From NCBI GenBank assembly GCA_910578995.1, contig CAJTSY010000016.1:1-40232 (forward strand): a stretch of DNA of 40,232 nucleotides, in the 5' to 3' direction. Below the pieces are notes generated by a model. That model was not told where the DNA came from, searched no databases, and was given only the letters and a program-made list of their open reading frames with translations. Shown here piece after piece: positions 33,803-40,232 of this stretch (positions are counted from its first letter, which is position 1; every line of letters starts with the position of its first letter). The translations under genes and the position numbers were made by a program. This DNA is from an uncultured Acetatifactor sp. (GTDB lineage Bacteria; Bacillota; Clostridia; Lachnospirales; Lachnospiraceae).

Positions 33803-35455
33803 ATGAAAATAAAAAATCTGACATCTTTCATGTCGGCACTGTGTTTGTTGGTCGTATTTGTACCGGTATTCTATTTTACCGTATTTGTGGGAAATGAGAT
33901 GGATTATAACGAGATTCATAAGATAGAAACCCTTTATTCCAACCCCGTCCTGCTTTTGTTTGCCCTGGGGGCCATTTTGGTGTTTGTGGCGATCTATCTG
34001 CTTCTTGACAGGATTCCGCTGAACAGGTACACCAAGGCAGGAACCATTCTGGTCTGCCTTTTCGTCAGTGTTCTGTTTTACATTTTTAAGGTGGAAAGTT
34101 CCAAATGCATCGCTTTCTACGGAGGTTGGGACTGTGGTTCTGTTGCAAATTCCGCCCGGTGGATGTATGAGGGGGAAGGCATTGGAGGAGGGGATTATTA
34201 TTATATTTACAGCAATAATGTACCCATAACCTGGCTGCTGTATGTGCTGTACAGTTTTTCTTCTTCCCTGGCGGGTTATGCTTACAATCCTGAATTTATC
34301 TGGATCCAGTTTCAGTGCCTGATGTTTGCCCTGGCGGTGTTTTTTTCAGCCATGACAGTCTTTGTGGCAAGCAGGAAAATAGCTCCCACTGTGTTGAGCC
34401 TGCTGGCAGGTGTGGTTATAATGGGGCTGTGTCCCTGGCAGATCATTCCCTATACGGACGGCAGCAGCATTGCAATGCCTGTTCTGGTGGTGTTTTTGTA
34501 CATGGTATTCCGCCGTATGAGACAGAAAGCCAGGTATCTGGTATGGCTTCTGATGGTTTTTCTGGGGGTTATAGGGGGAATCATGAAGGCCAACTGCTAC
34601 ATTGCCCTGATTGCGGTCCTGGGGGTGGATTTTGTATGGTTTCTGTTTGAGAAGGATGCCTGGTCCGGCAGGCTGAAGAAACTGGGACTGCGCCTGGGCC
34701 TGACAGTCTGCGGCTTTGTTTTGGCAGTATGGTGCAGGTCCGGCATGTATGCGGCCCTGGATTATGTTCCGGATTATGACCTACAGATGACATGGAGCAA
34801 TTATTTTTATAATGGGCTGAATGAGCTTACCACAGGTTCCTGCTCTGGAGACGGACTTGTGATAGCAAGGGCCTATGCGGGTTATCCAAGGAGATTCCGG
34901 CAGTCCATAGAGCTGCATTATGCCAAGGACAGGATTGTGGAAAAAGGCTTTGGGGGCCTGTTTGATTTCTGGTTGAGGAAACAGGTTATGAATTTTAACG
35001 ACGGCACTTTCAGCTGGTTCCAGGAGGGATTTTTCCATGCATGGGATTACCCGGATATTACGGGTAGCAGCTGGAAGGAGCCATTGAGGGATTTTTACTG
35101 GCAGGAGGGGAAGGACTACAAAAAGTTCGTCACATGGAGTCAGGGTACATGGTTCTTTGTACTCGCGGGTATTCTGGCAGAGGCAGCATGTGTGGCTGTG
35201 TCTGTGTTTAAAAAGAAGCAGGATACGGAAAAGCGGTGCATTCATACAGTGGTGATAGTGATATTTATAGGCGCGTTTTTCTTTGTGATGCTTTTTGAGG
35301 GAAGGGCGCGGTATCTGCTGAGTCTGGTTCCCGTATTTATAACCACGGCAGTGCTTGGATGCAGCGGACTGGCGGAAGGGGCAAAATTGCTGGCAGGTAA
35401 AATGGCTTCTGTCAGAAAGAATCAGATCGGCGTGGAAAAAGTGGATTCCTATTAA
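33803..35455 (+). CDS. Polytopic membrane protein, probable GT-C type glycosyltransferase (copy 2)
   Basis: The 550-residue protein is a tandem paralogue of the previous gene over its whole length. Shared blocks include MDYNEIHKI, GWDCGSVANSARW (with one change), YNPEFIWIQFQC, AYAGYPRRFRQS and QVMNFNDGTFSWFQEG. The conserved soluble region at about 310-455 differs least and the membrane segments more. The acidic loop motif and the SNNVP motif are kept, so both copies look functional. GACAGGAGAC precedes the ATG. A terminator at 35483-35515 closes the pair. A diverged duplicate suggests different acceptor or donor sugars, which is inference. Confidence 0.75.
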   Translation: MKIKNLTSFMSALCLLVVFVPVFYFTVFVGNEMDYNEIHKIETLYSNPVLLLFALGAILVFVAIYLLLDRIPLNRYTKAGTILVCLFVSVLFYIFKVESSKCIAFYGGWDCGSVANSARWMYEGEGIGGGDYYYIYSNNVPITWLLYVLYSFSSSLAGYAYNPEFIWIQFQCLMFALAVFFSAMTVFVASRKIAPTVLSLLAGVVIMGLCPWQIIPYTDGSSIAMPVLVVFLYMVFRRMRQKARYLVWLLMVFLGVIGGIMKANCYIALIAVLGVDFVWFLFEKDAWSGRLKKLGLRLGLTVCGFVLAVWCRSGMYAALDYVPDYDLQMTWSNYFYNGLNELTTGSCSGDGLVIARAYAGYPRRFRQSIELHYAKDRIVEKGFGGLFDFWLRKQVMNFNDGTFSWFQEGFFHAWDYPDITGSSWKEPLRDFYWQEGKDYKKFVTWSQGTWFFVLAGILAEAACVAVSVFKKKQDTEKRCIHTVVIVIFIGAFFFVMLFEGRARYLLSLVPVFITTAVLGCSGLAEGAKLLAGKMASVRKNQIGVEKVDSY

Positions 35456-35482
35456 GAATTTAACATTTTGACAGGTAAAAAG

Positions 35483-35515
35483 AACAAATGGATGTGGCAG
35501 TCCGTTTGTTTTTTT
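35483..35515 (+). terminator. Terminator after the second GT-C-like gene
   Basis: AACAAATGGA pairs with TCCGTTTGTT (one G-T pair) around an eight-base loop and runs into a seven-T tract. A TATAAT at 35519-35524, just after it, might serve as a -10 for galK, but no -35 fits. Confidence 0.8.
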
Positions 35516-35657
35516 GTGTATAATAAAAACACAGGGAATGGACAGGGACTGCAGTGAGCGCTGCTGCAAAACAGAACGGAAAACGGTATACAATCAAAGC
35601 ATGCTCACAAGGCGGCCCGAGACGGAACAGCCCGGTACAGGGCAGATAGGAGAAGGT

Positions 35658-36821
35658 ATGAAAAAAGAAATTATGCAGAAATTTGTAGAGGTATTCGGAG
35701 ATGCCGAGGGTGTAAAGACATATTTCGCACCCGGGCGGGTAAATCTGATAGGGGAACATACCGATTACAACGGCGGACATGTTTTCCCCTGCGCGCTGAC
35801 CATTGGCACATACGGCGCGGCGCGGAAGAGAACGGATCATAAGCTTCGGTTCTTTTCCATGAATTTTGAGAAACTGGGCGTCATCGAGTCCTCCCTGGAG
35901 GATCTGGTTCCCTCCAAGGAGGCAGGATGGACCAATTATCCCAAGGGAGTTATGTGGGCTTTCGGCCAAAAGGGCATGAAGGTGCCCGGGGGCATGGACC
36001 TGATGCTGTATGGCAATATTCCCAACGGTTCGGGACTGTCTTCCTCCGCGTCAGTGGAAGTTCTCACAGGATATATTTTGAAAGATTTCTTTGGGTTTGA
36101 TGTGACGAACCAGGATCTGGCGCTGATCGGACAGTATGCGGAAAACAATTTTAATAAAGTAAACTGCGGCATCATGGACCAGTTTGCCATTGCCATGGGA
36201 AAGAAGGATCATGCTATTTTCCTGGATACGTCGGATCTGTCCTTCGAGTATGCCCCCATTGCCCTGGAAGGGGCCAAGATCGTCATTGCCAGCAGCAACA
36301 AAAAGCGTGGTCTGGGCGATTCCAAGTACAATGAGCGCCGCAGCGAGTGCGAGACGGCGTTGGCAGAATTGCAGAAAGTGACGGATATCAGGAGTCTGGG
36401 GGATCTGGACGAGGAATCCTTTGAGAAATATCAGTCCGCCATCCAGAGCGATGTGCGAAGAAAACGGGCGAAATATGCCGTCTATGAGAACCGCCGCACT
36501 GTCAGGGCAGTGGAAGCTTTAAAAGCGAATGACGTGGCATTGTTTGGACAGCTGATGAACGCTTCCCATGTATCCCTCCGGGATGACTACGAGGTTACGG
36601 GGATAGAATTGGATACCCTTGTGGAAGAGGCCTGGAAGATAGACGGTGTCATTGGATCCAGGATGACAGGGGCAGGATTCGGCGGATGTACCGTGAGCAT
36701 CGTAAAGGATGAGGCCATAGATACCTTCATTGATAAGGTGGGGAAGGCCTATGAAAATAAGATCGGATACAAGGCGGATTTCTATGTGGTGGAGATCGGA
36801 GACGGGCCCAGTGAGATCTGA
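35658..36821 (+). CDS. galK: Galactokinase
   Basis: The 387-residue GHMP kinase phosphorylates galactose in the Leloir pathway. The galactokinase signature GRVNLIGEHTDYNGG is at 26-40, the ATP-binding GHMP motif IPNGSGLSSSASVE is near 121-134, and the C-terminal MTGAGFGGCTVSIV is present. I start at ATG 35658, preceded by AGGAGAAGG; an open frame extends upstream to 35514 but has no family character and no better site. galT follows after 146 bases. GalE is not in the window. The lacZ product encoded left of oriC could supply galactose. Confidence 0.96.
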   Translation: MKKEIMQKFVEVFGDAEGVKTYFAPGRVNLIGEHTDYNGGHVFPCALTIGTYGAARKRTDHKLRFFSMNFEKLGVIESSLEDLVPSKEAGWTNYPKGVMWAFGQKGMKVPGGMDLMLYGNIPNGSGLSSSASVEVLTGYILKDFFGFDVTNQDLALIGQYAENNFNKVNCGIMDQFAIAMGKKDHAIFLDTSDLSFEYAPIALEGAKIVIASSNKKRGLGDSKYNERRSECETALAELQKVTDIRSLGDLDEESFEKYQSAIQSDVRRKRAKYAVYENRRTVRAVEALKANDVALFGQLMNASHVSLRDDYEVTGIELDTLVEEAWKIDGVIGSRMTGAGFGGCTVSIVKDEAIDTFIDKVGKAYENKIGYKADFYVVEIGDGPSEI

Positions 36822-36839
36822 GATGTCCTGGAGTAAAAT

Positions 36840-36925
36840 TTTCCGGAAAATATAATAAGTCTGGGAACAGTAGCAGGTAATCCGGAATAAGGGTTTCCGG
36901 AGAATAAGGAAAGTCTGGGAATGAC
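36840..36925 (+). repeat. Degenerate direct repeats in the galK-galT spacer
   Basis: TTTCCGGA followed about a dozen bases later by AAGTCTGGGAA occurs at 36840-36868 and again at 36894-36922. A shorter TCCGGAATAAGG lies between them at 36880-36891. Neither forms a strong terminator. They may be decayed copies of one unit. Confidence 0.6.
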
Positions 36926-36967
36926 AGATATGGCATGACCTGACCGAAAGGGAAGGAGAAATGGAAA

Positions 36968-38491
36968 ATGATTCAGACAGATATCAGGAGACTGGTTTCT
37001 TATGGAATGCAGGCGGGACTGGTGCATGAAGAAGACAGGGTTTTCACCATAAACAGATTGTTGGAGCTTTTTGGTCTGGATGAATTGGAGGAGGCCGGGG
37101 AGACAGGATACATGGAAGACGGGAATCCTGAGGGATATGCGGCGGAACTGGAAGGAATCCTGAACCGTATGTGTGATTATTCATATGAACATGGACTGAT
37201 AAGCGAGAACAGTGTGGTTTACCGGGATTTGTTTGATACGAAAGTCATGGGTACGCTGATGCCCAGGCCCAACGAGGTCATCGGGAGATTCTGGGAGCTG
37301 TATGAGACGGTTTCCCCCAGGGCGGCTACGGATTATTATTATAAACTGAGCAGGGATTCCGACTATATCAGAAGATACCGTATAGCAAAGGATATCAAGT
37401 GGATTGCGCCCACCCGGTATGGAGATCTGGATATCACCATCAACTTGTCCAAACCGGAGAAGGATCCCAAGGCCATTGCCGCCGCCAGGAACGCAAAGCA
37501 GTCCGGGTATCCCAAGTGTCTGCTCTGCCGGGAGAACGAGGGATATGCAGGACGGATCAACCATCCTGCCAGACAGAATCACCGGATCATCCCGGTGACC
37601 ATCAACGGCAGTCAGTGGGGATTCCAGTATTCTCCCTATGTGTATTACAATGAACACTGTATTGTATTTAATTTTCAGCATGTTCCCATGAAGATCGACC
37701 ATGCCGCCTTTTGTAAACTGTTTGATTTTGTAAAACAGTTCCCCCACTATTTTGTGGGATCCAACGCGGATCTGCCCATTGTGGGAGGTTCCATTTTAAG
37801 CCATGACCATTTTCAGGGAGGTCATTATGAGTTTGCCATGGCCAAGGCGCCTGTGGAGAGAAGCTTTACGGTGGAAGGGTTTGAGGATGTGAAGGCAGGG
37901 GTGGTTGCGTGGCCTATGTCGGTGATCCGCTTAGACTCTCCGGACGCAGACAGGATTATCGCGCTGGCGGACAGAATCCTGGAGAAGTGGCGGGAGTATA
38001 CGGATGAAAGCGCGTTTATATACGCTTACACAGACGGCGAACCCCACAATACCATAACTCCTATTGCCAGAAAACGGGGGGAGAATTTCGAACTGGACCT
38101 GGTGCTGCGGAACAATATTACCACCCAGGAGCATCCGTTGGGGGTATATCATCCCCATGCAAAGCTTCATCATATCAAAAAAGAAAATATCGGTCTCATC
38201 GAAGTGATGGGACTGGCGGTGCTGCCGGCCCGGCTGAAGGAGGAAATGGCCCGGCTGAAGGCTGCCATACTGTCAGGCGCCGACCTGCGGGCTGACGAGG
38301 TTCTGGTCAAACATGCGGACTGGGTGGAGGAATTTTCCGCCCGATATGATAAGATGGACGCTTCCAATATTGACGAAATCGTGGAGAAGGAAATCGGTCT
38401 GGTATTTATGGAAGTACTGGAGGATGCGGGGGTGTATAAACGGACTTCTGAGGGACAGGCAGCTTTTGATAAATTTTTGAAGAGTTTATAG
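36968..38491 (+). CDS. galT: UDP-glucose--hexose-1-phosphate uridylyltransferase (Firmicute-type GalT)
   Basis: The 507-residue enzyme exchanges UMP between UDP-glucose and galactose-1-phosphate. Its length and sequence fit the Firmicute GalT class, not the roughly 350-residue E. coli class. The catalytic HIT-like motif appears in GGSILSHDHFQGGHYEF at about residues 267-283. AAGGGAAGGAG precedes the ATG at 36968. It follows galK on the same strand and probably shares its transcript. An XRE-cupin regulator gene lies 119 bases downstream with its own promoter-like sequence. Confidence 0.94.
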   Translation: MIQTDIRRLVSYGMQAGLVHEEDRVFTINRLLELFGLDELEEAGETGYMEDGNPEGYAAELEGILNRMCDYSYEHGLISENSVVYRDLFDTKVMGTLMPRPNEVIGRFWELYETVSPRAATDYYYKLSRDSDYIRRYRIAKDIKWIAPTRYGDLDITINLSKPEKDPKAIAAARNAKQSGYPKCLLCRENEGYAGRINHPARQNHRIIPVTINGSQWGFQYSPYVYYNEHCIVFNFQHVPMKIDHAAFCKLFDFVKQFPHYFVGSNADLPIVGGSILSHDHFQGGHYEFAMAKAPVERSFTVEGFEDVKAGVVAWPMSVIRLDSPDADRIIALADRILEKWREYTDESAFIYAYTDGEPHNTITPIARKRGENFELDLVLRNNITTQEHPLGVYHPHAKLHHIKKENIGLIEVMGLAVLPARLKEEMARLKAAILSGADLRADEVLVKHADWVEEFSARYDKMDASNIDEIVEKEIGLVFMEVLEDAGVYKRTSEGQAAFDKFLKSL

Positions 38492-38518
38492 AATAATCTT
38501 CTCTTCTATATGTTTGTA

Positions 38519-38527
38519 TGCTATAAT
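38519..38527 (+). promoter_or_regulatory. Extended -10 promoter of the XRE-cupin regulator gene
   Basis: TGCTATAAT is an extended -10 element with a perfect TATAAT at 38522-38527. The -35 position (TTCTCT at 38499-38504) is weak, as is common with extended -10 promoters. It lies about 85 bases before the start codon. Confidence 0.55.
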
Positions 38528-38610
38528 ATATTTGTGCTATGGAAATTGCAGAGCAATTTTATAGGCAGTTGCACAACATATGGTAATGTACATTCATGTA
38601 GGGAGAAGAG

Positions 38611-39168
38611 ATGGAACAGATTACATGGAGAATAGGGGAGCATCTGAGGGAGGTCAGGAACACCCGGCAGATGACTCTTGAGGATGTAGCAAAATTAACG
38701 GGTGTAAGCAAACCCATGTTGGGACAGATAGAGCGGGGGCAGTCCTCCCCCACCATCAACACCCTGTGGAAAATTTCTAAAGGATTGAAGGTTCCTTTGT
38801 CTTTCTTTTACAGGCAGCAGGAGAATTCTCTGACTGTGACAAAGATAAAGGATGTCGTACCCATTACAAAGGAAGACGGCAGAATGAGGTTATATCCCCT
38901 CTATATCTATGAACCTGTGCGAGGGATAGAAGTTTTTTACATGGAGCTTGACGGAGAGGCAGCTTATTCTGCGGAACCCCATATCAAAAGTATGGAGGAG
39001 TACATTTTTATGGTAAAGGGTACCCTGGAACTGACGGCAGGAGAGAGAAAGGCCGTATTGGAGGAAAAGCAGGCGCTGCGTTTCCTGGCGGATGTTCCCC
39101 ATGTGTACAGAAACTGTTCCGATCAGTTGTGTGCCTTTTACGACGTAGTATTTTACGGGGACTCTTGA
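38611..39168 (+). CDS. XRE-family regulator with C-terminal cupin domain
   Basis: The 185-residue protein pairs an N-terminal helix-turn-helix at about 10-65 (MTLEDVAKLTGVSKPMLGQIERGQ) with a cupin at about 105-180 (PHIKSMEEYIFMVKGTLEL). XRE-cupin regulators typically sense a small metabolite through the cupin barrel and control nearby catabolic or transport genes. The ligand and targets here are unknown; galKT upstream or the gene itself are possible. AGGGAGAAG precedes the ATG. A strong terminator follows at 39177-39218. Confidence 0.93.
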   Translation: MEQITWRIGEHLREVRNTRQMTLEDVAKLTGVSKPMLGQIERGQSSPTINTLWKISKGLKVPLSFFYRQQENSLTVTKIKDVVPITKEDGRMRLYPLYIYEPVRGIEVFYMELDGEAAYSAEPHIKSMEEYIFMVKGTLELTAGERKAVLEEKQALRFLADVPHVYRNCSDQLCAFYDVVFYGDS

Positions 39169-39176
39169 ACAGATGG

Positions 39177-39218
39177 AAAAGACAGACTGTTTCCGGTAAG
39201 GAGAGGTCTGTCTTTTTT
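39177..39218 (+). terminator. Terminator after the XRE-cupin gene
   Basis: AAAAGACAGAC pairs with GTCTGTCTTTT and continues into a T-run. Leftward transcription from the SGNH unit also ends here, and the A-rich left arm could serve it too. Confidence 0.85.
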
Positions 39219-39226
39219 GGATAGTT

Positions 39227-39352
39227 TTATTTTTCCAGAACATTTCTGATAAACCCGATACAGGTAACCACAAAATAGATTGCATATATCGCGGAGAGCA
39301 GCAGGAACGACATTCCGAAATCCGGCTCGTCTTCTATGATCATAATGTGCAT
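39227..39352 (-). CDS. Small single-span membrane protein of 41 residues
   Basis: On the minus strand an ATG at 39352 opens 41 codons closed by TAA at 39227. GGAAGG precedes it and overlaps the end of the SGNH gene, whose stop lies only four bases upstream. The product starts MHIMIIEDEPDFG, then has a hydrophobic span at about residues 14-35 (SFLLLSAIYAIYFVV), and ends FIRNVLEK. Tight coupling suggests co-translation with the SGNH hydrolase, perhaps as a membrane partner. I recognise no family. It is short, so chance is possible, but the ribosome site, spacing and clean membrane segment argue for a real gene. Confidence 0.6.
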   Translation of the reverse strand: MHIMIIEDEPDFGMSFLLLSAIYAIYFVVTCIGFIRNVLEK

Positions 39353-39356
39353 ACTG

Positions 39357-40232
39357 TCATCCTTCCGGCTGCCCCGGCCTTACAATCCCATGGCTGCAGA
39401 AATAATCCAGCCACAGAGAATCATATTTTCCCAACAGATGCACCTCGTCCCAGGTGTAGTCAGGATTCAGGTTTCCGGTGTCGTCAGTCACAAGTTCATT
39501 GATATCCAGATAGAATATGTTCTGCCCGTCTGCCAGGGCGGCTATACGGTCGTTGCGTTCCTGTATGGCAGGATTGTTGAAAATGGGATCCGACTCGGAT
39601 TTACTCTGTTTCACATACATGATGCCGCAGACATAGATAATTGCATCCGGCTGCAGTTCCCTCAGGCGGCTGACGGCTTCCTCATAGGCTTTCATAAAGG
39701 AATCCACGTTTCCGGTTCCCATTTCGTTGATCCCTATTTCCAGGTAGATTTTTCCAAAAGTGCGTTTCTGCAGCGCTTCCTCTATGGTAATGGTCTGACC
39801 CTCTTCCTCGGCAGATTTGCTCTGGAACATATTGTAGATCGTCATGCCGTTTTCCGCGTAATAGGTAAAATTGTCCCATCCGGAATACAGTTTGACGCCG
39901 CAAACCCGGGAGTCCCCAATAAACAGGGCATCGTCAAAATATTCCTGTGTTACATTGGTGAATTCATACTGCACAGGCTCTGTCTGAGACAGGGTGCCTT
40001 CCTGTTTCGCGTCTGCGTCGGGGGAGGAAGAGCCGTCCTGTCCGTTTGTCGCGCCGGAGGAGGAAGAGCCATTCTGCCCGTTTGCCGTGCCGGAGGAAGT
40101 CCCGTTCTGCCCGTTTGTCGCGCCGGAAGAAGAAGTTCCATTCTGCTCATTTGCCGTGCCGGAGGAGAAAGAACCGTCCTGTCCATTTGCCGCATTTGGG
40201 ACAGATGTTCCCGGCTGTCTTATGGTTCCGCT
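39357..40232 (-). CDS. SGNH/GDSL hydrolase-family protein with repeat-rich linker (5' end outside window)
   Basis: The open frame on the minus strand has no stop from the window edge at 40232 to the TGA at 39357, giving 291 visible residues; the start is outside. The SGNH domain covers the last 200 residues or so: LFIGDSRV with the catalytic-type Ser (visible residue 108), EIGINEMG as a block III-like segment, and WDEVHL as the Asp-x-x-His block. The first 86 visible residues are a Ser/Gly/Asn/Gln-rich linker of 12-residue repeats. This layout suits a surface-exposed esterase or acyl-modifying enzyme tethered by a flexible linker. A GTG at 39974 could start a short form but has no good ribosome site. 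A 41-residue membrane protein gene follows. Confidence 0.82.
   Translation of the reverse strand, partial: SGTIRQPGTSVPNAANGQDGSFSSGTANEQNGTSSSGATNGQNGTSSGTANGQNGSSSSGATNGQDGSSSPDADAKQEGTLSQTEPVQYEFTNVTQEYFDDALFIGDSRVCGVKLYSGWDNFTYYAENGMTIYNMFQSKSAEEEGQTITIEEALQKRTFGKIYLEIGINEMGTGNVDSFMKAYEEAVSRLRELQPDAIIYVCGIMYVKQSKSESDPIFNNPAIQERNDRIAALADGQNIFYLDINELVTDDTGNLNPDYTWDEVHLLGKYDSLWLDYFCSHGIVRPGQPEG
40014..40190 (-). repeat. In-frame 36-bp tandem repeats encoding a 12-residue linker unit
   Basis: Five units follow [A/T]NGQ[N/D]G[T/S]SSSG[T/A], read on the minus strand from 40190 to 40014. They begin at 40190, 40154, 40118 (one residue short), 40085 and 40049. A sixth, decayed unit follows at 40013-39978. 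Units starting Ala-Asn and Thr-Asn partly alternate. All length changes keep the frame. Confidence 0.9.

Noticed and set aside
35514..35657. N-terminal extension of galactokinase by 48 codons
   Set aside because: The added residues have no galactokinase character and overlap the terminator; ATG 35658 has a strong ribosome-binding site.
39357..39974. SGNH gene as a complete 205-residue protein starting at GTG 39974
   Set aside because: The frame continues without a stop to the window edge through clear coding repeats, so the gene is longer and truncated by the edge.
40014..40190. Tandem repeats considered as a CRISPR array
   Set aside because: There are no unique spacers; units abut directly and encode an in-frame linker.

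Overview
The window is the chromosomal replication-origin region of a low-to-mid GC Firmicute, most likely a gut Lachnospiraceae (Clostridium cluster XIVa). This rests on the conserved gene order around dnaA, Gram-positive Shine-Dalgarno sequences (AGGAGG types), a YidC of the Lachnospiraceae style, and the mix of beta-galactosidase, alpha-mannosidase and galactose genes. I saw no rRNA, tRNA, CRISPR array, prophage or insertion sequence. The species cannot be named from sequence reading alone.

Layout. (1) 1-2067, plus strand: a proline racemase-family enzyme and a YitT-type membrane protein. (2) 2365-8926, minus strand: two sugar-cleaving enzymes, a LacZ-type GH2 beta-galactosidase and a GH38 alpha-mannosidase, each with its own terminator. 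(3) 8979-18060, minus strand: gyrA, gyrB, recF, yaaA (S4 protein), dnaN and dnaA, read away from the origin. (4) 18061-18582: oriC, with six exact TTATNCACA DnaA boxes, an AT-rich stretch and divergent dnaA and rpmH promoters. Two more exact boxes lie between dnaA and dnaN, so the origin looks bipartite. (5) 18583-25547, plus strand: rpmH, rnpA, yidD, yidC, jag, mnmE, mnmG, rsmG. (6) 25580-29744: a diguanylate cyclase, a coiled-coil protein, an atypical LuxR-type response regulator and an RsmF-like rRNA methyltransferase. (7) 29745-31780: a structured intergenic repeat, an RluA-family pseudouridine synthase and an AI-2E-family membrane protein. (8) 31890-35455: two tandem paralogous polytopic membrane proteins, probably GT-C type glycosyltransferases. 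(9) 35658-38491: galK and galT. (10) 38519-40232: an XRE-cupin regulator, then on the minus strand a 41-residue membrane peptide and an SGNH hydrolase whose repeat-rich N-terminal part runs off the window.

How it works together. The core is the replication-initiation, translation and tRNA-modification cluster normal for the origin. Most genes point away from oriC. The exceptions are the racemase and yitT on the left and the SGNH gene with its small partner on the right. LacZ can release galactose for GalK and GalT, but GalE is not in the window.

The least explained material is: (a) a 61-bp repeat carrying a ribosome-binding site, found upstream of two unrelated genes and forming the right arm of a large palindrome in the complete copy; (b) the signalling trio, in which a diguanylate cyclase sits beside a DegS-like coiled coil without a kinase domain and a DegU-like regulator with a defective acidic pocket; (c) the SGNH protein with 12-residue tandem repeats and its membrane micro-protein; (d) a charged insert in GyrB.
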